Below are positions 7,056 through 15,482 of a stretch of DNA of 64,000 bases, piece after piece; the stretch's first letter is position 1; every line of letters begins with the position of its first letter. The stretch lies in assembly GCF_041260665.1 (NCBI RefSeq), contig NZ_JBGCCT010000005.1, positions 62,001 through 126,000 on the forward strand, read 5' to 3'. The DNA comes from Catenulispora sp. GP43 (lineage in GTDB: Bacteria > Actinomycetota > Actinomycetes > Streptomycetales > Catenulisporaceae). Both the position numbers and the translations under genes were made by a program. The notes below the pieces were generated by a model. The model did no database searches, was not told the origin of the DNA, and worked only from the letters and a program-made list of their open reading frames with translations.

Positions 7056-8624
7056 GTGATCGAGCAAGACGATGTGGTGGCCGGACAGTCTGACGGTGCC
7101 GTTGTGACTGATGAGGCCCCCGAGGACTTCGGTCCCGGCATCGCCCCCGAACGCCTGGCGCTGCTGCTCGACATCCTGGCCGAGGTCGAGGAACTGCCGA
7201 CCGAGCATCCCGACGCGGTGACCGTGCGGCGGGCGACGGCCGGGGTCTACAAGAGCGTCAAGATCCGGCGGCGGGCCGAGCGGCAGGCGCGGGTGATCGA
7301 GGCGGATCGCGCCGTCACCGCCAAGACCGCGACCGGAGCGCCGACCCGGCTGGACGACGAGACGCAGGGCCTGCCGCTCAGTTCGGAGACGGCGGCGTCG
7401 GGCAACGCGGTGGCCGGGGTGCTGAACCGCGAGCGCGGCTGCTACATCTGCAAGGAGCGCTACCGCGAGGTGCACGCGTTCTACCACCAGCTGTGCCCCG
7501 ACTGCGCCGCCGAGAACTGGAAGCGCCGCGACGCCCGGGCCGATCTGACCGGCAAGCGGGCGCTGCTCACCGGCGGCCGCGCGAAGATCGGGATGTACAT
7601 CGCGCTGCGGCTGCTGCGCGACGGCGCGCACCTCACCATCACCACCCGCTTCCCGAACGACGCCGCGCGCCGCTTCGCCGCGATGCCCGACAGCGCCGAG
7701 TGGCTGCACCGGCTGCGGGTCGTCGGCATCGACCTGCGCGACGTGGCGCAGGTGGTGGCGCTCGCCGACTCGGTCGCGGCCGAGGGGCCGCTGGACATCA
7801 TGGTCAACAACGCCGCGCAGACCGTGCGGCGCTCGGCCGGCGCCTACGAGCCGTTGGTCCGGGCCGAGGCCGAGCCGCTGCCCGACGGGCCGCTGCCGGA
7901 GCTGGTCTCCTTCGGGCGCTTCACCGGCTCGGGGCTGGTCGCGCTGCCCGGGCAGACGCGGTCCTCGGCGGCGATCGCGGCGGATCTGGTCGGCGTGGGG
8001 GCGCGGGGTCTCGGTATCGCCGACGGTGTCGCGGGCGCGGACCTCGTCTCGCTCGCGCTGACCGCCGGCTCGGCGGCGCCGGACCGCATCGCGGCCGGCA
8101 CCGCGATCGACGCCGGGGGCCTGGTCCCGGACCTGGCCGACACCAACTCGTGGGTGCAGACCGTCGAGGACGTCGACCCGATCGAGCTGCTGGAGGTCCA
8201 GCTCTGTAACTCGACGGCGCCGTTCGTGCTCATCAGCAGGCTGCGGAACGCCATGAAGGTCTCGCCGGCGGCGCGCAAGCACATCGTCAACGTATCGGCG
8301 ATGGAGGGCGTCTTCAGCCGCGGCTACAAGGGCGCCGGGCACCCGCACACCAACATGGCCAAGGCCGCGCTCAACATGCTGACCCGCACCAGCGCGCAGG
8401 AGATGTTCCAGACCGACGGCATCCTGATGAACAGCGTCGACACCGGCTGGATCACCGACGAGCGGCCGCACCCGGACCGCGTTCGGCTGGCGGGCGCGGG
8501 CTTCCACGCGCCGCTGGACCTCGTCGACGGCGCGGCCCGGGTCTACGACCCGATCGTGCGCGGCGAACAGGGCGAGGACCTGTACGGCTGCTTCCTGAAG
8601 GACTACGCGAACGCCGGTTGGTAG
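7056..8624 (+). CDS. SDR-fold protein with N-terminal four-cysteine knuckle
   Basis: A 522-residue protein. Residues 1-125 are helical and unassigned. A putative zinc knuckle follows (Cys129/Cys132 in CYIC, Cys147/Cys150 in CPDC). From about 165 there is a Rossmann short-chain dehydrogenase domain with TGGRAKIG (172-179) and VNNAAQ. An insertion of about 100 residues separates the NNAA motif from the active-site region. Ser414 and Lys436 occupy SDR positions, but the residue four before the Lys is Thr432, not the catalytic Tyr. The domain therefore probably binds NAD(P) but may not do standard SDR chemistry. Alternative starts are GTG 7050 and GTG 7104. It is convergent with the AraC-type gene. 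Confidence 0.8.
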   Translation: MIEQDDVVAGQSDGAVVTDEAPEDFGPGIAPERLALLLDILAEVEELPTEHPDAVTVRRATAGVYKSVKIRRRAERQARVIEADRAVTAKTATGAPTRLDDETQGLPLSSETAASGNAVAGVLNRERGCYICKERYREVHAFYHQLCPDCAAENWKRRDARADLTGKRALLTGGRAKIGMYIALRLLRDGAHLTITTRFPNDAARRFAAMPDSAEWLHRLRVVGIDLRDVAQVVALADSVAAEGPLDIMVNNAAQTVRRSAGAYEPLVRAEAEPLPDGPLPELVSFGRFTGSGLVALPGQTRSSAAIAADLVGVGARGLGIADGVAGADLVSLALTAGSAAPDRIAAGTAIDAGGLVPDLADTNSWVQTVEDVDPIELLEVQLCNSTAPFVLISRLRNAMKVSPAARKHIVNVSAMEGVFSRGYKGAGHPHTNMAKAALNMLTRTSAQEMFQTDGILMNSVDTGWITDERPHPDRVRLAGAGFHAPLDLVDGAARVYDPIVRGEQGEDLYGCFLKDYANAGW

Positions 8625-8642
8625 GCCTTCGGCGGTCGCGTT

Positions 8643-8702
8643 ACCGACCGTGTCACCGACCGTGTCACCGACCGTGTCACCGGCCGTGTCACCGGCCGTG
8701 TC
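8643..8702. repeat. Five tandem 12-bp repeats between convergent genes
   Basis: Five adjacent 12-nt units (ACCGACCGTGTC three times, then ACCGGCCGTGTC twice), followed by a partial unit. The array fills nearly all of the gap between the SDR-like gene and the AraC-type gene and touches the stop codon of the latter. There are no spacers. Confidence 0.9.
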
Positions 8703-9444
8703 ACCGGTCACGCAGAGCTCGCGGCGAGGCTCCGAACGCTTTGCGGCACGCCTTGTTGAACGCCTGGAGGTCCGGAATCCCCACGGTCGTGGCGATGGCG
8801 GTGACGGACAGCGTTGATGCCTGCAACAGATGCAGTGCGCGGGCCATCCGCCGCGAGGCGATGTAGCCGACGACCGTGTCGCCGACGTGCTGGTGGAACA
8901 GGCGGGTGAGCTGGTTGTGCGAGACACCGGCGATGCGGGCCAACTCCGCGACCACCAACGGTTCGGCCAAGTGTTCCTCGATCCTGCGGATCACGGCCGC
9001 GACGACCGGATTCGGCGGCGCGGCTCCGTTGGCGTCCGCGAGGTCTGATACGCGCCACAGTGCTGCCCACACCGCGGCTGCCGAACGATCCGGCGAGGTC
9101 GGGAACGCGGCCACCGCGTCGAGGAGCAGCTCGCGCAGGATCGGCAGGGCCGGGCCCGCGTCGCCGACGAAGGGGTCGCGGCGTCGGCATCCATTCAGGG
9201 CGAAGTGGACGTACAGATGCTCGGAGCGTCCCCGGTAGCGGAACTCGACGGTGGTGCCGGGCGGGACCAGGCTGACGGTTCCCGGGCGGAGGTCGAACCA
9301 CGCGCCGTCGGCGGCGAACGCTGCGCTGTAGCTGTAGAGGTGCAGCTGCCACAGGTCGGGGAGGCGGAAGACGTCCACCGCGGTGTTGATGCCGTGGACG
9401 CCGACGCCGGCGTTGGCCACCAGCGGCGGCGTCTCGAGCTCCAT
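8701..9444 (-). CDS. AraC/XylS-family transcription regulator
   Basis: A 247-residue regulator. The N-terminal 130 residues form a cupin-like sugar-sensing domain (FDLRPGTVSLVPPGT, HLYVHF). The C-terminal 100 residues carry two helix-turn-helix units (LVVAELARIAGVSHNQLTRL and VTAIATTVGIPDLQAFNKAC) in the AraC layout. It is transcribed divergently from the alpha-L-fucosidase gene with only 72 nt between, so it most likely controls that gene and perhaps the sugar-uptake genes beyond. The ATG at 9444 has a TAGTTT box 6 nt upstream and no ribosome site, so the mRNA is probably leaderless. The ligand is unknown; a fucoside is a guess from context. Confidence 0.88.
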   Translation of the reverse strand: MELETPPLVANAGVGVHGINTAVDVFRLPDLWQLHLYSYSAAFAADGAWFDLRPGTVSLVPPGTTVEFRYRGRSEHLYVHFALNGCRRRDPFVGDAGPALPILRELLLDAVAAFPTSPDRSAAAVWAALWRVSDLADANGAAPPNPVVAAVIRRIEEHLAEPLVVAELARIAGVSHNQLTRLFHQHVGDTVVGYIASRRMARALHLLQASTLSVTAIATTVGIPDLQAFNKACRKAFGASPRALRDR

Positions 9445-9450
9445 GGTGAA

Positions 9451-9456
9451 AAACTA
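9451..9456 (-). promoter_or_regulatory. -10 box (TAGTTT) for the AraC-type gene
   Basis: On the minus strand TAGTTT lies 6 nt before the ATG at 9444. It shares the 72-nt intergenic region with the oppositely directed fucosidase promoter. Confidence 0.5.
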
Positions 9457-9502
9457 CCAGTGCGGGTGATCCAGACCGATCCACAGCACTGCTCTTCGCG
9501 CC

Positions 9503-9508
9503 TAGCGT
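9503..9508 (+). promoter_or_regulatory. -10 box (TAGCGT) for the fucosidase gene
   Basis: TAGCGT ends 8 nt before the GTG at 9517, consistent with a leaderless transcript. Confidence 0.45.
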
Positions 9509-9516
9509 GGTGAACC

Positions 9517-10767
9517 GTGACCATGCAGCCCTGGTTCGCCGACGCCAAGCTCGGCATCTTCGTCCACTGGGGGATCTACGCCGTCAACGGCATCCCGGAG
9601 TCCTGGTCGTTCTACAACGGCGAGATCACCTACGAGAACTACATGAAGCAGCTTGACGGGTTCACCGCGAGTGCTTACGACGCGGGGGAGTGGGCCCGGC
9701 TGTTCAAGGCGGCCGGTGCGCGGTACGCGGTACTGACGTCCAAGCACCATGACGGCGTCGCGTTGTGGGAGACGGCCGAGAACGATCTGAACGTGGTGAA
9801 GCGGACGCCGGCCGGGCGCGACCTGCTGGCGCCGTACGCGCAGGCGATGCGCGACGCGGGGCTGAAGGTGGGGCTGTACTTCTCGCATCTGGACTGGTCG
9901 CACCCGGACTACCCGTTCCACTCGCGGGAGGAGTTCGAGAGCGGCGCGGCTGGCGAGGTTGCCGGGGCCGCGGAGGATCCGCAGGCGTGGGAACGCTTCC
10001 TGAAGTTCCACCGCGCGCAGCTGAAGGAGATCGTCGAGGGCTACCAGCCGGACCTGCTGTGGTTCGACGGCGACTGGGAACGCCCCGAGGAGCAGTGGCG
10101 CATGGCCGAGCTGCGGGAGCAGCTGACGGCGCTGAAGGCGGACATGGTCTTCAACTCCCGCCTGCTGGGCCACGGCGACTACGCGACGCCCGAGCAGGGC
10201 GCGCCGATCACGCCGCCGGAGGGGCCGTGGGAACTGTGCTACACGGTGAACAACTCGTGGGGCTTCCAGCGCAACGACCACGACCACAAGCCGATCACCC
10301 TGCTGGTCCGCACCTTCGTCGAAACCATCGCCGGCGGCGGCAACCTCCTCCTGGACGTCGGCCCCCGCGCCGACGGCTCGATCCCCCCGGAGCAGGCCTC
10401 ACGCCTGGAGGCGCTGGGCCGCTGGATCGCCCGCAACGAGCCGGCGGTCTTCGGCACGGTCCGCGGCATCCCCGCGGGGCACGTCTACGCACCGACGACC
10501 GTGTCGGCGGACCGGCGCACGCTGTACGTGTTCTGCTACGACCCGCCGCGCGAAGCGGTGACGATCAAGGGCCTGACGAGCAAGGTCAAGCGCGTCACCG
10601 CACTGGCCACCGGCGAGGAGCTGACGCACCGCCGCTACGGCGGCTTCGACCCGGTGCCCGGGGTGCTGGCGATCGACGCGCCGAGCGTCGCGGACCCGGT
10701 GGTGACGGTGCTGGCGATCGAGCTGGAGGGCGAGGTGGAGTTGTATCGGGGGGAGGGGCGGAGCTGA
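9517..10767 (+). CDS. GH29 alpha-L-fucosidase, intracellular
   Basis: A 416-residue glycoside hydrolase that should release L-fucose from oligosaccharides. The start WFADAKLGIFVHWGIYAV and the YAVLTSKHHDGVALW segment are standard GH29 signatures. The LLWFDGDW motif holds the retaining nucleophile Asp. NLLLDVGPRADGSIP closes the barrel, and about 80 residues of C-terminal beta-sandwich follow. There is no signal peptide, so it acts inside the cell on imported sugars, which fits the ABC importer encoded downstream. The GTG at 9517 is set by the TAGCGT box; an in-frame ATG lies two codons later. Confidence 0.9.
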   Translation: MTMQPWFADAKLGIFVHWGIYAVNGIPESWSFYNGEITYENYMKQLDGFTASAYDAGEWARLFKAAGARYAVLTSKHHDGVALWETAENDLNVVKRTPAGRDLLAPYAQAMRDAGLKVGLYFSHLDWSHPDYPFHSREEFESGAAGEVAGAAEDPQAWERFLKFHRAQLKEIVEGYQPDLLWFDGDWERPEEQWRMAELREQLTALKADMVFNSRLLGHGDYATPEQGAPITPPEGPWELCYTVNNSWGFQRNDHDHKPITLLVRTFVETIAGGGNLLLDVGPRADGSIPPEQASRLEALGRWIARNEPAVFGTVRGIPAGHVYAPTTVSADRRTLYVFCYDPPREAVTIKGLTSKVKRVTALATGEELTHRRYGGFDPVPGVLAIDAPSVADPVVTVLAIELEGEVELYRGEGRS

Positions 10768-10854
10768 GGATCGGCTGGCGCCATCAGCGTGATCGGCAGG
10801 ACCGCCCGGCGCCTCCCAACCGCCGCCAGCCCCCAACCATGCAATGGTGTCGTC

Positions 10855-11051
10855 ATGCTGATCGCGATGGCGGGCCTCCCCGGCGCGGGCAAGAGCACGG
10901 TCGCCGAGCCGCTGGCCCGCGAGCTGGGCGCGCTGGTGGTGTCGGTGGATCCGATCGAGGCGGCGATGAGGACCGGTTGGTGCTCGACAGCCTGCTCGAT
11001 CTGTCGGTCAATGTCGCGGCGGCCCTGACGTTTCTGGGCAGCGACCGCTAA
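10855..11051 (+). pseudogene. Broken P-loop kinase gene joined to an unrelated 3' fragment
   Basis: The frame from ATG 10855 encodes MLIAMAGLPGAGKSTVAEPL with a perfect Walker A motif and VVSVDPIEAAM, as in AAA-type nucleotide/sugar kinases of about 170 residues. After about 38 residues kinase similarity stops and the frame ends at 11028 in Cys/Ser/Arg-rich nonsense. In another frame the stretch from about 10966 to 11051 reads DRLVLDSLLDLSVNVAAALT and ends at a clean stop, looking like the tail of a different protein. The simplest reading is a deletion that fused two remnants. Confidence 0.6.
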
Positions 11052-11070
11052 ACACAGCCAAACACGGCAA

Positions 11071-11108
11071 GCGCGCAGCGGCTCCCCCCACCGGATGCCG
11101 CTGCGCGC
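11071..11108 (-). terminator. Terminator after the beta-helix gene
   Basis: A perfect 12-bp inverted repeat (11071-11082 with 11097-11108, 14-nt loop) lies 14 nt downstream of the beta-helix stop codon on the minus strand. Confidence 0.7.
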
Positions 11109-11121
11109 TCGTCTCGCCCGA

Positions 11122-12648
11122 TCAGCAGCCGCGCACCCCCGCCCCGGCGTAGGCGCCGCGGTTCGGGGCGCCGGACGGGATCGCGTTGCCGAAGTAGTCC
11201 CGTCCGCCGTTGTGCGCGATGGCGATGCCGCTGGCCAGGGCCGGTGAGCCGGTGCACAGGCGTTCGCCGCGCGGGCCGGTGCCGCCTGCGACCAAGTGCG
11301 GGTTCGTGGTCAGTGTGCCGGTGCCCGGGGCGGTCGCGGTGTTGTAGAAGGTGTTGTCCGTCAGCTGGTAGCTCGTCGCCGCGGACAGGGCGAAGGTCGC
11401 GTCGGCCGGGGCGCCGGCGTTCACGACCACGTTGTTCGTGAACTGCACGTTCCGGGCCGTGCTGTCGTTGTTCTCGCGCAGCACGGCCATGCCGGCGCCG
11501 GGCTTCACGTAGATCGTGTTGTTGTAGGCCTGCACCGGGCCGGAGGGGCCTGAGCAGTTCTCGATGCCGCGGTAGGAGTCGTCCTGGCTGATGTTGTAGC
11601 GGATCACCGAGTTGCGGACGTAGCCGTCGGCGGTGCCGCAGATGAGGGCGAAGCCGCCGTCGTTGTCGTGGCTGTAGTTGTACTGGTAGACGATCGTGTC
11701 CGTGAAGTCGTCGATGTCGTAGGCCATCGAGTCCAGGTGGCCGTGGCCGCCGGAGACGTCGTTGTACTGGAACGTCACGTGGTCGGAGTCCCACGGCCAG
11801 ATGCCCGCGTTGTAGCCGTGCGAGGCGACGTTGAAGCCGGCCAGCGTGTTGTGGTCGACCAGGCCGCCGGAGGTCTGCTCGACCACGATGCCGTCGCCGC
11901 CGGTCTGGGACAGGGTGTTGTCCTGGATCAGGACGTTGGTGAAGGGGTGCTCCTGCAGTCCTTCGTACTGCTGCCAGGACGAGGCGGTGACGATCCCTTC
12001 GCGGTTCACATGCTTCAGCGTGTTCCCGGCGATCCGCACGTCGTCGAACCACGTCGGGACGCTCGTCCCGTGCACGCTGACCACGATCCCGTCGCTGCCG
12101 TCGGCGTCCTTCGTGTCGTCCCCGAGCACGTCGTGGACGGTCACGCCGGAGATCACGATGTGCGACAGCTTGCCGGCGTCCTGCGCGTCCACATGGATGC
12201 CGCGGTGGTTGGTGCCGGGGTTCGCCGCGTTGGTCACGTCCAGGCGGTGGATCTCGAAGTACTGCTGGTTGCGCAGCGACACCGTCTCGACCGCGCCGTC
12301 GCCGTCGATCCGCGGGAGGGCCTGCCTGGCCGAACCGTACGCGTCCACCACGATGTCCGAGCCCGCCACGCCGGAACCCCGCGGTGCGAGGGTGCCGACA
12401 CACGTCGTTCCGCGCGCGAACAGGATGTGGTCGCCCGGCGAGAAGACCGGCTTGTCCACGGCGGCCAGCGTGTTCCACGGATGCGCGGCCGAACCGTCGC
12501 CGTCGTGGGTGCGTGAACAGTCGACGTAGTAGAACGTGCCGGCCTGGGGCCCGATGCCGTGGGCCTGGACCGCCGGGGCGGTGCCGAGGGCCAGACCAGC
12601 GGCCGCCACGGCTCCCGCGACGGTGCGGCGGACGGTGAGGTGCGCCAT
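11122..12648 (-). CDS. Secreted right-handed parallel beta-helix protein, probable polysaccharide lyase or hydrolase
   Basis: A 508-residue exported protein. Residues 1-29 form a signal peptide ending at AVQA. The mature start, FYYVDCSRTHDGDGSAAHPW and PGDHILFARG, is the entry cap seen in many pectate-lyase-like beta-helix enzymes. It is followed by repeated short turns of the type NTLKHVNREGI, NTLSQTGGDGIVV and NTLAGFNV, which stack as beta-helix coils. The start is set by a GAGAGGAA ribosome site. It sits 14 nt beyond the stop of the DUF5107 gene on the same strand and is probably the last gene of the transport operon. It may trim plant polysaccharide outside the cell; the precise substrate cannot be read. 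Confidence 0.75.
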   Translation of the reverse strand: MAHLTVRRTVAGAVAAAGLALGTAPAVQAHGIGPQAGTFYYVDCSRTHDGDGSAAHPWNTLAAVDKPVFSPGDHILFARGTTCVGTLAPRGSGVAGSDIVVDAYGSARQALPRIDGDGAVETVSLRNQQYFEIHRLDVTNAANPGTNHRGIHVDAQDAGKLSHIVISGVTVHDVLGDDTKDADGSDGIVVSVHGTSVPTWFDDVRIAGNTLKHVNREGIVTASSWQQYEGLQEHPFTNVLIQDNTLSQTGGDGIVVEQTSGGLVDHNTLAGFNVASHGYNAGIWPWDSDHVTFQYNDVSGGHGHLDSMAYDIDDFTDTIVYQYNYSHDNDGGFALICGTADGYVRNSVIRYNISQDDSYRGIENCSGPSGPVQAYNNTIYVKPGAGMAVLRENNDSTARNVQFTNNVVVNAGAPADATFALSAATSYQLTDNTFYNTATAPGTGTLTTNPHLVAGGTGPRGERLCTGSPALASGIAIAHNGGRDYFGNAIPSGAPNRGAYAGAGVRGC

Positions 12649-12662
12649 GCGTTCCTCTCGAA

Positions 12663-14609
12663 TCAGCTTCCGGACATCCGGAAGTCGTACTCGGGCGGTA
12701 CTGGTCGGTCGGGGTGGGCGGCGAGCCACAGCAGGTCCAGGGAGGCCTCGCCCTCCTGGAGGTTGTCGACGGTGATGCCCTCGTCGAGCAGGCGCCGGAC
12801 CTGGTCGATGTCACCGATCGCCTGCGCGGCCTCCGCGTGGTACAGGCGGATCCGGCCGTTGTCCCGGTCCTCCGGGGACAGCGCGCCGATGACGCTCAGC
12901 GTGTCGTGGGGGCGGTCGGCGGCAAGCAGGGCCTTGAGGGTCTCGATGGTGAGTTCGCGCAGATCAGGGTACATGCGGTGGGCCGCCAGGGTCTGGTTCG
13001 CGGCCTCCTCCGGCGAGTCGGCGAGGTGCGCCAGGGCCCGCTGCGCCCACGCGTTCGGGCGGTCGGCCAGCGACCGGGTCCACGCTTCGCGGGCGCCGTC
13101 GCGGTCGCCGTCGGCGAGGCGGAGCAGGCCGAGGTGGTAGAGCGCGTGCCAGTCGTCGGCGCAGGCCTCGAGCAGGGCGCGCCACTTCGGGCCGGTGACC
13201 GGGGACGCCGGCGGCTCGCTGGGCGGCAGCCGCTTGGTCAGCAGCAGGTCCAGCCACGGCTGCTGCTCGGCGTCGCAGGACCCGAACGGGTGCAGGGGGT
13301 CGTCGGCCACGGCGCCGGCCGCGATCTCGAGCGCGCCCCAGCCGGAGCCCCGGTGCAACAGTTCCGGGGCGGCATCGGCGGCATCAGCGGCATTGGCGGC
13401 ATCCTCGAACCGTTGTGCGTCACCGAGCGCGGCCTCCAACGAAGCCCGCGGCACCAACTGCTCCAGCGCCCCGGCCACCGCGGCGCGGGACTCATCCCAC
13501 GTCCCGTGCACCGCCGCCGGATCCGCCTCCAGCAGCCCGTACGCCTCGACCCACTCCCACGTGGCACCGCCGGGCAGCTCCAGGTGCTCCAACTGAGTCC
13601 GGGCCAGCCCGGCCTGGATCTCGATGTACTCCGCGTCCGGACCGGACAGCCACTCCTGCCAGCGCCGGCCGCCGGCCCCGATGCCCCACTGGAAGAGCTT
13701 GCGGCCGATCAGCCGGTCGGTCGAGGTCTGCACCAGGCCCGAGCCGCTCGCGTCCAGGGCGGCGATCCAGCGGCGCTCGCCGGACGGGATGTCCATGAAG
13801 AAGTCCGCCGCCGCCGGGAACCGTGCGGGGTAGCTCTGGTCGGCGGCGTTGCTGGTGTCGGCCGTGTCGGCGGTGTCGCCGTTCGGGAAGTCGACGAGTT
13901 TCAGCTGCGCCGTGTAGTCGAAGTGGAAGGCGCGCTCCGCCGGCGCCACCACGCGCACGTCAGGGCTCTGCGGCACCGCGATGTTCGACCACCAGTACAC
14001 CGGCGTCGGCGCCTCGGCCGGGTTGTGCAGCCAGACGTGGACCAGCAGCGCCGGCGAGCCGGCCGGCAGCCAGGCGTCGACCGTCATCACCACCCGGCGC
14101 AGCCGCTCGAACTCGTACATCCGCAGCACCGGCGTGCCGTCCGGCGCGCTCAGCCGGACCGCGTGCAGCGGCGAGCAGGTCAGCGGCCAGTGGCCGGTGC
14201 CGCCGAGGTTCCACTCCACGCCGCCGGCCAGCCACGCGTCGCGCAGCGCCAGGTTCGCCGGCTGCAGGATCGGGTTGCGGTGCAGCAGTTCGCGGCCGGT
14301 CGGCCGGTGCACCAGGGACCACAGCCGGCCGCCGTGGTCCGGGAGGAACGTGGCGGTCAGCACCTCGTTCTCCAGGACCAGGGTCGGCAGTTCGCGCGGG
14401 GTGCGCTCGCGCGTGTACGAGTCCTGCATCGTGTACGGCAGCAGCGTCGGGGGCCGTCCGTACTCCAGGTTGCGGGCCATGTCCGGGTAGGGGGCCACGG
14501 CCGAGTCGAAGCCGGGCCGGGCGATCCCGTTCAGGATCGGCAGCGTTCCGGCGGCCGGGTCGGCGGCGCCCTCGATGGCCAGGACGTCGCGTCGGAGGTG
14601 CGTGCTCAC
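12663..14609 (-). CDS. DUF5107 / TPR sugar-locus protein, copy 1
   Basis: A 648-residue cytoplasmic protein. The N-terminal half (about 60-370) is a DUF5107 domain with a galactose-mutarotase-like look (HGGRLWSLVHRPTGRELL, GGVEWNLG, VYWWSNIAVPQ). The C-terminal 250 residues are TPR-like helical repeats. It is translationally coupled: its GTG overlaps the stop of the upstream permease gene. Two stretches are low-complexity: DTADTADTSNAAD (encoded near 13845-13880) and DAANAADAADAAP (from 9-bp repeats at 13368-13403). A paralogue lies at 18036. DUF5107 proteins occur in sugar operons and are thought to bind or process glycans, but no reaction is established. Confidence 0.82.
   Translation of the reverse strand: MSTHLRRDVLAIEGAADPAAGTLPILNGIARPGFDSAVAPYPDMARNLEYGRPPTLLPYTMQDSYTRERTPRELPTLVLENEVLTATFLPDHGGRLWSLVHRPTGRELLHRNPILQPANLALRDAWLAGGVEWNLGGTGHWPLTCSPLHAVRLSAPDGTPVLRMYEFERLRRVVMTVDAWLPAGSPALLVHVWLHNPAEAPTPVYWWSNIAVPQSPDVRVVAPAERAFHFDYTAQLKLVDFPNGDTADTADTSNAADQSYPARFPAAADFFMDIPSGERRWIAALDASGSGLVQTSTDRLIGRKLFQWGIGAGGRRWQEWLSGPDAEYIEIQAGLARTQLEHLELPGGATWEWVEAYGLLEADPAAVHGTWDESRAAVAGALEQLVPRASLEAALGDAQRFEDAANAADAADAAPELLHRGSGWGALEIAAGAVADDPLHPFGSCDAEQQPWLDLLLTKRLPPSEPPASPVTGPKWRALLEACADDWHALYHLGLLRLADGDRDGAREAWTRSLADRPNAWAQRALAHLADSPEEAANQTLAAHRMYPDLRELTIETLKALLAADRPHDTLSVIGALSPEDRDNGRIRLYHAEAAQAIGDIDQVRRLLDEGITVDNLQEGEASLDLLWLAAHPDRPVPPEYDFRMSGS
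13368..13403. repeat. Four 9-bp tandem repeats inside DUF5107 copy 1
   Basis: Four units close to GGCGGCATC encode an alternating Ala-Ala-Asp/Asn run on the minus strand. This run is absent from the paralogue at 18036. Confidence 0.75.
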
Positions 14610-15469
14610 TTGCCAATCCCCACTGTCATACCTTGGATGATGCGGCTGCCGAGCCAGCTGAACAACGCGATCATCGGGGCCAGCACCACGCACACCCCGG
14701 CGAACATCGCGCCCCAGTCCAGGCCGTTGAGCTGGGCCTCCTGGACGAAGTTGGACAGCGCCACCGGCAGCGTCACCTTGTCCTGGCTGTGGGTCAGCAC
14801 GATGGCGAACAGCGTCTCGTTCCACGCCGAGATGAACTGCAGCAGGAACGCGGTGATCAGGCCGCCGCGCGCCACCGGCAGGATCACCTTGGTGAAGGTG
14901 CGCAGCGCCCCGGCGCCGTCCAGCACCGCGGCCTCCTCCAGCACCTGGGGGATGCCGGAGAAGAAGCCGGTCAGCAGGTAGACGGTGAAGGGCATCGCCA
15001 GGCCCAGATACACCAGGATCAGGCCGGGCTGGGAGTCGTCCAGGTTCGCCTTGGCCATGCCGATGAACAGCGGGACCACCATGACCTGCCCCGGCACCCC
15101 CAAGCCCATGGCGAAGGTCATGCTCATCGCGCCGGAGACCCGGTTGCGGCGGCGGGCCAGCGCGTAGGCGCAGGGCGCGGCCACCGCGACGGCCAGGACC
15201 GAGGACAGCACGGCGACCAGGACGCTGTTCAGCGCGGCCTGGCCGAAGCCGCCGTCGGAGAACACCTTGCCGTAGTTGGCGAACTTGGGGTGCGTCGGCA
15301 CGCCGAAGGGGTGGTTGAGGATGTCGGTGCCGTCGCGCAGCGAGGTCAGCAGGATCCAGCCGATCAGGGCGATGTCGGCGGCCACCACCACCCACACCAC
15401 GCCGGTGGCGATCCGCATCGGCAGGCTGGCGGGCCTGCGCCGGGCGGCGGTCATTGTTCGGGACGTCAT
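14606..15469 (-). CDS. Carbohydrate ABC transporter permease (MalG-type)
   Basis: A 287-residue inner-membrane protein with six predicted membrane segments, the first at about residues 20-42. The cytoplasmic EAA loop EEAAVLDGAGALRTFTKVILP-like segment contacts the ATPase. It is the second permease of a CUT1-class importer with the MalF-type gene just upstream. Its TGA overlaps the GTG of the next gene. No ATPase gene is present here; such importers in Streptomyces often share the MsiK ATPase encoded elsewhere, and that is inferred here. Confidence 0.9.
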   Translation of the reverse strand: MTSRTMTAARRRPASLPMRIATGVVWVVVAADIALIGWILLTSLRDGTDILNHPFGVPTHPKFANYGKVFSDGGFGQAALNSVLVAVLSSVLAVAVAAPCAYALARRRNRVSGAMSMTFAMGLGVPGQVMVVPLFIGMAKANLDDSQPGLILVYLGLAMPFTVYLLTGFFSGIPQVLEEAAVLDGAGALRTFTKVILPVARGGLITAFLLQFISAWNETLFAIVLTHSQDKVTLPVALSNFVQEAQLNGLDWGAMFAGVCVVLAPMIALFSWLGSRIIQGMTVGIGK

Positions 15470-15482
15470 GAGCTCCCCCGGA

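Noticed and set aside
8643-8702. Possible CRISPR-like array.
   Set aside because: Direct 12-bp units with no spacers and no cas genes; a simple tandem repeat.
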